A DNA stretch of 64,000 bases from RBG-16-64-13 sp963718375 (GTDB taxonomy: Bacteria; Actinomycetota; Thermoleophilia; RBG-16-64-13): positions 434,001 through 498,000 of the forward strand of contig CAVQZD010000005.1 in the NCBI GenBank assembly GCA_963718375.1. The letters run 5' to 3'. Both the position numbers and the translations under genes were made by a program. Within the stretch, counting starts at the first letter, position 1; the number at the start of each line of letters is the position of its first letter. The notes beneath the pieces were generated by a model. That model saw only the letters and a list, made by a program, of their open reading frames with translations. It made no database searches and was not told where the DNA came from. Shown here piece by piece: positions 7,751-15,611 of this stretch.

Positions 7751-9871
7751 CTAGCGCGGAGTCGCATCCGGCAGTCCCCCGTCCACGGGAATCGTCGCCC
7801 CGGTAGTGGGCGTCTGCCTCGTGGCGAAGAACAGCACCGCATTGGCCACGTGCGTGGCAGTCACCTGCGCCTTCAGCAAGTTGCGATCCTGATAGTAGGC
7901 CTCCAACCCCGCCTCATCGAGTCCGCGGGCCTTCATGCGCTCGGGACCGACCTCTTGCCACAGGCCGGACCGACACGAGCCATGCGAGAACACCGCATCC
8001 GGAGATACCATATTGACCCGCACGTCGTCCGAAGCCAGCTCCAGGCTGGCCACTCGCGCCAACTGATGCGCCGCCGCCTTCGTGGAGCTGTAGGCCCCAA
8101 AGCTCGCCCCGGGAGCGAACACGTTCTTCGTGGAGACCAGAACCACGTCGCCACCTGTGCCTTGCCTCCTGAACCATCGGGCCGCATCAGCGAGCACGAG
8201 CAATGTGCCCTCGCTGTTGACGCGTTCGAGCCTGCGATACTCCTCCAGGTCTAGGTCGGTGAGCGACGCGACCGCCGCCACCCCCGCGTTGGGTACTACC
8301 AGATCCACGCCACCCCAGGTCCCAGCTACCTTCGCGAAAGCGAGGGCTACGGAGACTGGGTCGGTAACGTCCATGTTCACTCCGATGATCCGCCCGGGAT
8401 TGGGCGCCCCGAGATCGTCCACCAGGCCGTCCAGGGCTGTCCCCGACAGATCACAGCCCGCGACGAGGCATCCCGCCTCCAGCAGCCCCTGACAGATGCC
8501 GGTGCCGATAGCGCCCGCGGCGCCCGTGACAAGCGCCACGTGGCCCGGCAATCTCGCCTGGGTGTCGGTCGCCAGCTTCGCGTGCTGCAGGGTGCGGTAT
8601 TCCATAGCGAACAAGTCCGCCTCGGCCAGCCCCTCGTACGACCCCGCCGTCGCAATGATCGCTGTCTTGGTGGCGATGGTGTGCTCGGTGATATCTCGCG
8701 CGATCACGGCGTCCCGCAGATCTGGGCCGGCGCAGAACACACCCAGGCCTCGGATCATCACCACACGCGGTTTGGGATCGAAGGGCTTCACCCCCTCGGG
8801 GATGGCGTCCGCGAAACGCGCCAGGTAGGCGAGATAGTCGGCTGCGTACTCCTGGATCGCAGCGGCAAGCGTAGCGCGCGTCGCCTCTTCATCGCCCGGG
8901 TCCAGCCCCTCCAGCCACAACGGCAGCGCCTTGGTGCGGATGAGATGGTCGGTGGTAAGGGGCGGGCTCACCAGGGCCTGACGGGCCTCCGGCGTCTCGA
9001 GAGCGGCGAGCACTTCGGCGTCCTTGGAGGCCAGCACCACCATGCGGCGGTACGGATGGTCACAGTCGTCGCTGCTGTCGGCCAACAGGCCACGGAGCAT
9101 GGTCGCGACGCGCGCCAACGCGCCCTGCGACTCCTCCGTCGTCCCGCGCGCCCGAGCTGCGACACCCTCTCTGCGCACGGAGCGCCCCTTGGCCAGGTAG
9201 CTCTCCGCATGAGAGACCAGGTCGATCATCGTCTCGTACGACTCCTTGGCCGTCTCGCCCCAGGTGATCAGCCCGTGATGCGAGCAGACCAGACCCTTCA
9301 CCTGCGGGTGCACCGTGCGCGCCATCGAGGTAGCCAGGGCCAGCTTGAAGCCAGGCGTCACATAGGGCAAGAAGGCCACTGCGTCTCCCAGCACCTCCGC
9401 CACCACTTGGGCCCCCTCTTTGCGATTGGTGAGGGCGAGTATGGCGTCTGCATGAGTGTGGTCCACGTAGGCCGCCGGAAGGAAGGCGTGCACGAGCGCT
9501 TCGATGGAGGGCGCGGGACTGTCCGCGCGCAGCATATGGGTGCGCAGCGCTTCCAGCATTTGCGCATCGTCAAGCTCCGGCACGTCGCGCAGACGCAGCA
9601 AGAACTCCAGGTCCAATCCCACGTGCCCCTCGGGCGCGATGGTAGCCATGTCGACACCGGAGGCCTTCACGAAGAGGGACTTGATCTCTCTCCCTAGGAC
9701 ATCGGTCGACGTGGCCTTAACCGACGAATTGCCCCCGCCATGCAAGACCAGCCCAGGATCAGACCCGAGGAGACGGCTGGAGTACGTGCGCAGCGCCAGG
9801 GGCTCGCCCCATTCGGCACCGTAGCCGGCCACGAACTCAGCAGCCTCTCTGTCCGACCACCTGGAACGCAT
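7751..9871 (-). CDS. bifunctional class II aldolase / short-chain dehydrogenase
   Basis: 706 residues with two fused domains. Residues about 1-420 are a class II aldolase (LHGGGNSSVK, metal-binding HTHAD, then CSHHGLITWGE). Residues about 440-706 are a Rossmann short-chain dehydrogenase with VTGAAGAIGTG and the YxxxK pair in AYSSTKAAAHQLA, ending PVDGGLPDA. Related fusions cleave rhamnulose-1-phosphate-type ketose phosphates and oxidise or reduce the resulting aldehyde. The exact sugar cannot be read here. It sits between rpe and ltaE on one strand. Confidence 0.88.
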   Translation of the reverse strand: MRSRWSDREAAEFVAGYGAEWGEPLALRTYSSRLLGSDPGLVLHGGGNSSVKATSTDVLGREIKSLFVKASGVDMATIAPEGHVGLDLEFLLRLRDVPELDDAQMLEALRTHMLRADSPAPSIEALVHAFLPAAYVDHTHADAILALTNRKEGAQVVAEVLGDAVAFLPYVTPGFKLALATSMARTVHPQVKGLVCSHHGLITWGETAKESYETMIDLVSHAESYLAKGRSVRREGVAARARGTTEESQGALARVATMLRGLLADSSDDCDHPYRRMVVLASKDAEVLAALETPEARQALVSPPLTTDHLIRTKALPLWLEGLDPGDEEATRATLAAAIQEYAADYLAYLARFADAIPEGVKPFDPKPRVVMIRGLGVFCAGPDLRDAVIARDITEHTIATKTAIIATAGSYEGLAEADLFAMEYRTLQHAKLATDTQARLPGHVALVTGAAGAIGTGICQGLLEAGCLVAGCDLSGTALDGLVDDLGAPNPGRIIGVNMDVTDPVSVALAFAKVAGTWGGVDLVVPNAGVAAVASLTDLDLEEYRRLERVNSEGTLLVLADAARWFRRQGTGGDVVLVSTKNVFAPGASFGAYSSTKAAAHQLARVASLELASDDVRVNMVSPDAVFSHGSCRSGLWQEVGPERMKARGLDEAGLEAYYQDRNLLKAQVTATHVANAVLFFATRQTPTTGATIPVDGGLPDATPR

Positions 9872-9910
9872 CCCCGCCCAGCCTTTCTTGGAGCTACAGT
9901 GGCTTGGTGC

Positions 9911-10625
9911 CTAACGACCGTGCATGGCGTCCAGCATCCGCCCGAAGTTCTCTTCTACCGCCCCTCCGGAGAAGACGGCACTACCGGCCGCGACGATGTC
10001 CGCACCCGCCTCCGCCGCCTCAGCTTGCGTTGTCCCTCGTGATGCCGCCATCCACACATAGCAGGATGTCGTGGTCAAGGGCGGCGATCCTCTCCTTGAC
10101 CCGTTTGACACGACTCAGGGTAGCCGGAGCCATCTTCTGGCCGCCCCAACCGGGATCCACCCCCAGCACCGACACCAGGTCGACTTCCTCGAGCAGGGTG
10201 TCGGTCAGCCACTCCAACGGGGTGCCGGGATTCAGCGCTAGTCCGCGCACGATGCCGCGCTCTGCCCCGGCCGGGTGTTCCATGGACCCCATGTGCTGCA
10301 ACACCCGGTGAATGTGCACAGCGCTCTCGACGTGGACCGTCACCACATCCGCTCCGGCGGCCGCATAGTGGGCTACTTGGTCATACGGCTCTCGCACCAT
10401 GAGATGCGCGTCTTTCAGCATGGGAGTCTTGAGGCCCTGAACATAGACATCACCCACCGTCAGGCGCGGGCAGAAGCACCCGTCCATCACGTCGACGTGG
10501 ATCAGTCCCACCCCCAGCGACTCCAGGCGGGCCAGCTCCGACCCCAGGTGCATGAAGTCGGCAGAGAGTATGCCCACGCTGACCGTGGGACACAGGGAGC
10601 GAAGCCTTGTGAAAGTCGTCCCCAC
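9911..10625 (-). CDS. rpe: ribulose-phosphate 3-epimerase, interrupted by a +1 frameshift
   Basis: Interconverts ribulose-5-phosphate and xylulose-5-phosphate. The first frame (GTG at 10625) gives SVGILSADF, HVDVMDGCF, DAHLMV, VTVHVE, LALNPGTP, VDPGWGGQ and VDGGITRDNA, then stops at 10020-10022. The rest (EAGADIVAAGSAVF onward) is in the next frame, ending at 9911. Between DGGI and EAGAD there are 28 bases where the family has 9 codons, so one base is surplus, probably an A in GCAAGC near 10026. Without it the product would be 237 residues, a normal length. It follows lsrF by 7 bases. Confidence 0.88.
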
Positions 10626-10632
10626 AGGTGAC

Positions 10633-11517
10633 TCAGCTCATCTCGTGCTTGAGCGTTTCGAAGAGCTCGTATGCCTCCTCAGGCTTCATGGACTCGTGCA
10701 CCACCTTGCCGACCGCCTGGATCATGGCTAGAGGCGCGTCCGACTGAAAGATGTTCCGGCCCATGTCCACACCCGAGGCGCCCTCGCAGACCGCCTTGTA
10801 GGCCATGGTCAAAGCCTCCAACTCAGGGAGCTTCTTGCCCCCGGCCATCACGATGGGCACCGGACAAGAAGAGACGATGGTGTCAAAGCCATCCTCGACG
10901 TAGTACGTCTTGACGAAGTGGGCGCCCAACTCAGCAGCCATGCGGCATGCCAGTCTGAAATAGCGAGGACTGCGCTTCATATCCTTGCCCACCGCCGTCA
11001 CGCCCAGCACGGGGACACCGTGACGGTTGCCTGCGTCCACCAACCGCGTCAGGTTGTGGATAGACTGGGTCTCGCCCTCGCCACCTACGAACACCTGGAC
11101 CGCGACCGCGGCGGCATTGAGACGCAAGGCGTCCTCCATGTCGAGGGCTATATTCTCGTTGGAGAGTTCGCTCAGCACGCTTGGGCCGCCACTGGCCCGC
11201 AGAACCACAGCCTTGCCGTAGCCCGAGGGCACCACGCTACGCAGCACCCCGCGGGTCAACATCAGCGCGTCCGCATACGGAGCCAAAGGCACGATATTCA
11301 CGTCTACTCGTTCGAGCCCTGGAGTAGGACCTTGGAAGTAGCCATGATCGATCGCCAACATCACCGTGCGTCCCGAATCGGGCCTGAAGATGCGAGACAG
11401 CCGGTTCTGCATGCCCCAGTCAAGCGCCCCGGAGCCCTTCAGGTAGAAGGCCTGGTTCTTCTGCGGAATGTCCAGACAGTAGTTGTCGGACTCCTTCAGC
11501 CCATCAACATCCGGCAT
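10633..11517 (-). CDS. lsrF: LsrF-type 3-hydroxy-5-phosphonooxypentane-2,4-dione thiolase
   Basis: 294-residue class I aldolase-fold protein that follows enteric LsrF closely from the N-terminus: PQKNQAFYLKGSGALDWGMQ, LSRIF, AIDHGYFQGPTPGLER, TRGVLRSVVP, LSNEN, VGKDM, FVKTYYVE (active-site Lys region), PIVMAGGKKLPE and GASGVDMGRNIFQS. In enterics LsrF performs the last step of phospho-AI-2 breakdown. No other lsr gene (transporter, kinase, regulator, lsrG) is present; neighbours are rpe and aldolase genes, so the substrate may differ. GGGGAG precedes the ATG. Confidence 0.85.
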   Translation of the reverse strand: MPDVDGLKESDNYCLDIPQKNQAFYLKGSGALDWGMQNRLSRIFRPDSGRTVMLAIDHGYFQGPTPGLERVDVNIVPLAPYADALMLTRGVLRSVVPSGYGKAVVLRASGGPSVLSELSNENIALDMEDALRLNAAAVAVQVFVGGEGETQSIHNLTRLVDAGNRHGVPVLGVTAVGKDMKRSPRYFRLACRMAAELGAHFVKTYYVEDGFDTIVSSCPVPIVMAGGKKLPELEALTMAYKAVCEGASGVDMGRNIFQSDAPLAMIQAVGKVVHESMKPEEAYELFETLKHEMS

Positions 11518-11559
11518 CGATGACTCCCCGCGTGTGTTTGTGGGAACAGATACCCGAAG

Positions 11560-11565
11560 ATTCTA
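11560..11565 (-). promoter_or_regulatory. possible -10 element for the lsrF-rpe-aldolase operon
   Basis: TAGAAT on the minus strand matches the -10 consensus at five of six positions. It lies about 43 bases upstream of lsrF in the short divergent gap. No convincing -35 hexamer was seen at standard spacing. Confidence 0.3.
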
Positions 11566-11657
11566 TCAAAGGCCTAGGAATCGTCCGGCGAAGGCTGCGA
11601 TAATGGTCGCGGCATCGCATGCGGGCGAAGCTCTGGTTCTGGGAGGGGCTCAGGAGT

Positions 11658-12500
11658 ATGACCGACTCTAGATTTGTAAAATGCACCCAATGTGGGGCTC
11701 TCAACGAGCCCCGAGCCGTGTTCTGCAGTCGCTGCGGAGCCTCCTTGCCGCGGGTCGGGTCCGCCGTGCCGCGCCCCCGGTTCCATGCCGCCAGTCTGGC
11801 CATGGGCTCCGCGCTCGTGGTGGGGTTGGCCATCCTCGCCTTCGTCCTTTACGCCTCAGCCGCGCACTCCCTCGATAAGAGCGCCGACGTGATGTCATAC
11901 GTCGGGCAGAAGGGCATACCGGCATCCACGGAACCGCCGGTCACGGACGCTACCAGTACGGAAGGCGCTGCCCAGGCCGTGGACGGCTCCCAGACCGAGC
12001 CCGTGTCGACCACTACCCCCGAGCCTCCCGTCATGATCAGGCCCAAAGCCACCGTGTCTTCCTCGGCCCTAGCGGGCACCCCCACCGCCAGCTTCCAGGC
12101 CACCAACTTGTTGGACGGCGATCTCAGCACCGTCTGGACGGAGGGCGCAGACGGCCTGGGGGTCGGCGAATGGATCCGCTTCGACCTCACCAAACCCACC
12201 GTTCTCGGGCGTATCGAGATCGCCAACGGCTATCAGAAGGACGAGACCAGGTTCGCCGAGAATCCTCGTGTCCGCTTGGTGAGTGTGCAGTACTCGAGCG
12301 GGGCCAATCAACTCGTTGAGCTGTACGACACCGCGCAGATCCAGTACATCGTGCCCGCCGACGAGGCCGTAGAATGGTTCAAGCTGGTCATCGTCTCCGT
12401 CTATTCGGGTGGGCAAGACGAGACCACAGTCTCCGATGACGTGAGCACCAGCGAGAACACTTCACTGTCTGAAGTGCACCTCTTCGAGAAGACCGACTAG
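11658..12500 (+). CDS. zinc-ribbon, single-pass membrane protein with discoidin-like C-terminal domain
   Basis: About 280 residues. Order: a zinc ribbon (KCTQCGALNEPRAVFCSRCG) near the N-terminus, one transmembrane helix (AASLAMGSALVVGLAILAFVLYA), a Thr/Pro-rich stretch (STTTPEPP), then a beta-rich extracellular module. That module (ATNLLDGDLSTVWTEG, GEWIRFDLTKP) has the Asn-Leu-Asp-Gly...Trp pattern of discoidin/NADase-type galactose-binding folds. The start at 11658 has AGGAG close upstream; an earlier in-frame ATG at 11619 has none. Probably an anchored protein displaying a ligand-binding domain outside the cell. Confidence 0.75.
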   Translation: MTDSRFVKCTQCGALNEPRAVFCSRCGASLPRVGSAVPRPRFHAASLAMGSALVVGLAILAFVLYASAAHSLDKSADVMSYVGQKGIPASTEPPVTDATSTEGAAQAVDGSQTEPVSTTTPEPPVMIRPKATVSSSALAGTPTASFQATNLLDGDLSTVWTEGADGLGVGEWIRFDLTKPTVLGRIEIANGYQKDETRFAENPRVRLVSVQYSSGANQLVELYDTAQIQYIVPADEAVEWFKLVIVSVYSGGQDETTVSDDVSTSENTSLSEVHLFEKTD

Positions 12501-13708
12501 CGCCCTCCGCCGGCCTGGGGCCCCGCGCCTCGGGACGGACGCCGCGGCGGGACTGCCCCTCGCCTCACCGCGTCCTTGCCGTACTTCTGCCGGATCGCGT
12601 CGAGTCTGAGATCCAGCTCTCTAAGTAACGGCAACTCCTGGTCGAAGAGATCGTCTTGCCAGGCCCTAGGCACCAAGTTGCTGAGGCCTACCCCCAACAA
12701 CCTCAGGCGGTAGCGCCGCCGCCGCCCTTCGCGAAACAGGGTCAGTACCTCCTTGAACAAGACCTCATCCACGTCGACGGGGCGGGGGACAGTATGCGAG
12801 CAGGTGTGTGTGACAAAGTCGGAATAGCGGATCTTGACAGTCACCGTGCGCGCCTCCATTCGGGCGGCGCGTAGTCTGCGACAGACGTCCTCGGTGAGGG
12901 CGATGAGCGTCGACTCGAGCATCCCGATATCGGAGACGTCTTCCTCGAAGGTGTGCTCGCGTGAGATGGATTTGACCTCTTCTCGAGCCGAGACCTTACG
13001 CACATCTTCACCTCGAGCCCGGTGATATAGCTCCTCTCCCAACTCCCCGAACGATAGGCGCAGCAACTGCTCCGGTATTTGAGCCAGGTCGCCTACGGTC
13101 GCCACACCCCTGTCCCGCAACTGTCCCAGAAGGACAGGACCCACACCGGGGAGTCTTTCCACCGGCAGGGGGGCGAGAAAGTCGGCTTCTTGACCCGCGG
13201 GCACCACGGTGAAACCCCCCGGCTTGTCGTAGTCAGAGGCCACTTTGGCGAGGAGCTTGTTGGCGGCCACGCCCACCGAGATACTCAGCTTGAGCTCATC
13301 CGCCACCCGCGCCTGGATAAGCCGCGCAGTCTCCACCGGCGGGCCGAACAGCTTCTCGGTGCCGGTCAGATCGATGTAGGCTTCGTCCAGGCTCATCTTC
13401 TCTACCAGAGGCGAGTACTGATCCAAGATGTCCATCAGCCTCTTGGAGTATTCGTAGTACAGCTTGTGATCCCCGGACAGGTAGATGCCGTGGGGACAGA
13501 GGCGGCGCGCAGTACGGATAGGCATGGCCGAATGCACGCCATACCGCCTGGCCACGTAGTTGGCCGTCGACACGACCCCCCGCTCGCCCCCTCCGACGAT
13601 CACCGGCTTGCCCCGTAGCGTGGGGTCCCGCTTCTCTTCGACAGCGGCGAAGAACGCGTCGAAGTCGAGATGAGCGATCACACGGTGCGTCGCTCTGGGT
13701 GCCCCCAC
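12497..13708 (-). CDS. dinB: DNA polymerase IV (Y-family translesion polymerase)
   Basis: About 403 residues. Y-family motifs: HLDFDAFFAAVE with catalytic Asp, KPVIVGGGERGVVSTANYVAR, SLDEAYIDLT with the second acidic pair, SVGVAANKLLAKVASDYDKP, and the helix-hairpin-helix LPGVGPVL; a little-finger domain follows. The GTG at 13708 is preferred: AAAGGTGA lies upstream, and ATGs at 13735/13738 or a longer reading to 13762 would overlap the -10 hexamer and LexA box. It is convergent with the discoidin-like gene, overlapping by 4 bases. Likely an SOS gene. Confidence 0.9.
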   Translation of the reverse strand: MGAPRATHRVIAHLDFDAFFAAVEEKRDPTLRGKPVIVGGGERGVVSTANYVARRYGVHSAMPIRTARRLCPHGIYLSGDHKLYYEYSKRLMDILDQYSPLVEKMSLDEAYIDLTGTEKLFGPPVETARLIQARVADELKLSISVGVAANKLLAKVASDYDKPGGFTVVPAGQEADFLAPLPVERLPGVGPVLLGQLRDRGVATVGDLAQIPEQLLRLSFGELGEELYHRARGEDVRKVSAREEVKSISREHTFEEDVSDIGMLESTLIALTEDVCRRLRAARMEARTVTVKIRYSDFVTHTCSHTVPRPVDVDEVLFKEVLTLFREGRRRRYRLRLLGVGLSNLVPRAWQDDLFDQELPLLRELDLRLDAIRQKYGKDAVRRGAVPPRRPSRGAGPQAGGGR

Positions 13709-13733
13709 TTTCGCATCACCTTTCACACACGGC

Positions 13734-13762
13734 ATCATAGGCGAACAAACGTTCGTGTACAA
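13734..13762 (-). promoter_or_regulatory. dinB promoter with LexA box in the spacer
   Basis: On the minus strand TTGTAC (13757-13762) and TATGAT (13734-13739, five of six consensus) are separated by exactly 17 bases. The spacer holds the palindrome CGAACAAACGTTCG (13742-13755), matching the Gram-positive SOS box GAAC-N4-GTTC with perfect arms. LexA bound here would block RNA polymerase. Confidence 0.8.
13742..13755. promoter_or_regulatory. LexA (SOS) box
   Basis: CGAACAAACGTTCG: perfect 5-base arms (CGAAC/GTTCG) around a 4-base centre, as in the Bacillus/Mycobacterium LexA operator. Its position directly ahead of a translesion polymerase gene makes a chance match unlikely. Confidence 0.82.
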
Positions 13763-13799
13763 GCCTCCGCGACCGGACCGACGACCAGACCGCAGGTCC

Positions 13800-14232
13800 C
13801 TAGCCCAGGTCGATCTTCTGGATCCTCGCTAGGTGCCGTCCGCCGTCGAACGGGGTCAACATCCACAGGTCGACGATGGCCATCAGGCGATCCTCCGGCA
13901 CCAGCCGTTGTCCGAGCGAGAGCACGTTGGCGTCGTTGTGGGCTCGAGACAGCCTGGCCGATTCCTCGTCCCAGCCCACCGCGCAGCGTACGCCCCTGAC
14001 TCGGTTGGCCACCATGGCTTCTCCGTTGCCGGAGCCACCGAACAGGAAGGCCCGCTCGATTTCGCCGCAGAGCCACGGCCAAGGCAGCAGGCCGGATGGT
14101 ATCTGGATAGTCCACAGGTGCCTCTGAGTCGGTGCCGAAGTCCACCACCTCGTGACCCATATCCCGTAGATGCGCGCCCACAAGAGTCTTGTAGCGGAAC
14201 CCCGCGTGGTCGGATGCGACGCCTATGCGCAT
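13800..14232 (-). CDS. rpiB: ribose-5-phosphate isomerase B, interrupted by a +1 frameshift
   Basis: Interconverts ribose-5- and ribulose-5-phosphate. The first frame reads RIGVASDHAGFRYK, GHEVVDFGTDSEAPVDYPD and AALAVA. The second continues CGEIERAFLFGGSGNGEAMVANRVRGVRCAVGWDEESARLSRAHNDANVLSLG and ends TPFDGGRHLARIQKID. The GGSGNGE form is typical of actinobacterial RpiB. The join near 14068-14073 has one surplus base; without it the product is 143 residues, a normal length. It starts immediately after pgi (stop at 14235). Confidence 0.87.
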
Positions 14233-14234
14233 GA

Positions 14235-15611
14235 CTAGCTGATCTCCTTGGCCAAGGCCTCATAGCCGGGGCGCCCCATTAGGGCGTATGTGGCCTTCTT
14301 GCTGAGCTCGACGCCCGGCTGATCGAATGCGTCGACGTTGTACAGCTCTCCTGCGACCGCGGTGGCCATCTGCAGCATGTACAGAAGGCTCCCGACCCAG
14401 AACGCGTCCGCCCGGGGGAGCGTCACGGTCAGAGACGGCCGCCCCCTTTCCGCGAGGGCCCAGGCCGTGGCCTTCTGCTCTGCCCACATCAAGTCCGCCA
14501 GACCGTGCCCGCTCAGGTAGGCGAGCGCGTTCGCCTCGTCGCGCCCGCAGGCGCCGGGGCCCGGTATGGTCACCACTTGCTCGAATTCGCCTACCCCCAG
14601 GAAGGCCATGAGCTTGTCGTCCGGGCCTTCTGCGTAGAGTTGCAGTTGAGAATGTTGATCGGTCACCCCCAGCGCCTTGACCGGCAGGGGGCCCACTGTC
14701 ACATGCCGACCCTGGCGATCGACCGATTTGCCCAAGCTCTCGGCCCACAGTTGCCGGTACCAATCGGACACGTCGCACAGCCGCGCGGAATACGGCATCA
14801 TCACACTGATCCGTCGCCCATATACCGTGTCCTCGATGTAGTGCACTCCTGCGAAGAGGCATGCTGGATTGTCCCAGGCTGAAGTCGTCTCGATGGTGCG
14901 CGCCATGTCGGCCGCTCCTGCCAGCAGGGCATCTATGTCCATGCCCAGCACGGCCGCCGGCACAAGACCGACCGCGGACAGCACCGAGAAACGTCCGCCG
15001 ACCCCGTCCGGCAGGTCGAACATGGTCACCCCCAAGGTCTGCCCGAGGGCACGCAGCGTGCCCGAGTCATTGTCGGTGGTGAACACCAAGTGGTCCTTGA
15101 CCGCCCCTTCACCGACCGCCGCCTCGAGACGCTCGCGAACGACAAGGTAGCTGGCCATTGTCTCGGCCGTCGTACCCGACTTGGAGATGACGTTCACCAG
15201 GGTCCGTTTGAGGTCGAGATGTCTGAGGAGATCCGCGGTCTCGTCTGGGTCCACGTTGTCGAGCACGTACAGGCGGGGCCGCCCCTCCCTATCGTCGCGG
15301 CTGAGCTCGTTCCAGGGGCTCCGCAGCAGCGCGGTAGCAAGGGCCGTAGTGCCCAGCGCCGACCCACCGATGCCCACCACCAGCAATTGGTCGAACTTGC
15401 CCGCCCCCGCCGCGGCATAGTCCAGGTAGGGACTGGGGTCCCGCCCCGGTAGCTCCATCCACTCCAACATCCCGGTACCCGCCCTGGCCAGCACGGCCTG
15501 CCGTGCGCTCTCCAGGCGCTCCTCGTACTCGGCCATGACGCTCGGCTCAAGCACTCCCGTGTCCCCCGCGCATCTGGTACAGCGTCCGATGTCGATACTA
15601 AGCCTATCCAT
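14235..15611 (-). CDS. pgi: glucose-6-phosphate isomerase
   Basis: About 458 residues with two SIS subdomains. Visible motifs: VVGIGGSALGTTALA, VLDNVDPDETADLL, NVISKSGTTAETM, FSVLSAVGLVPAAVLG, and a C-terminal segment ending in FDQPGVELSKKATYALMG with the conserved Gln and Lys. The start at 15611 (or GTG at 15614) has GGAGG upstream; longer readings extend into the glycosyltransferase gene. Its start overlaps the end of that gene and it leads directly into rpiB, linking glycolysis and the pentose-phosphate branch. Confidence 0.92.
   Translation of the reverse strand: MDRLSIDIGRCTRCAGDTGVLEPSVMAEYEERLESARQAVLARAGTGMLEWMELPGRDPSPYLDYAAAGAGKFDQLLVVGIGGSALGTTALATALLRSPWNELSRDDREGRPRLYVLDNVDPDETADLLRHLDLKRTLVNVISKSGTTAETMASYLVVRERLEAAVGEGAVKDHLVFTTDNDSGTLRALGQTLGVTMFDLPDGVGGRFSVLSAVGLVPAAVLGMDIDALLAGAADMARTIETTSAWDNPACLFAGVHYIEDTVYGRRISVMMPYSARLCDVSDWYRQLWAESLGKSVDRQGRHVTVGPLPVKALGVTDQHSQLQLYAEGPDDKLMAFLGVGEFEQVVTIPGPGACGRDEANALAYLSGHGLADLMWAEQKATAWALAERGRPSLTVTLPRADAFWVGSLLYMLQMATAVAGELYNVDAFDQPGVELSKKATYALMGRPGYEALAKEIS

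Noticed and set aside
9911..10625. Programmed ribosomal frameshift in rpe
   Set aside because: No slippery heptamer or downstream structure is evident at the junction, and three other unrelated genes show the same type of +1 insertion, so sequence error is simpler.
7751..11517. AI-2 (lsr) uptake and processing operon
   Set aside because: Only lsrF is present; no transporter, kinase, repressor or lsrG was found within the window.
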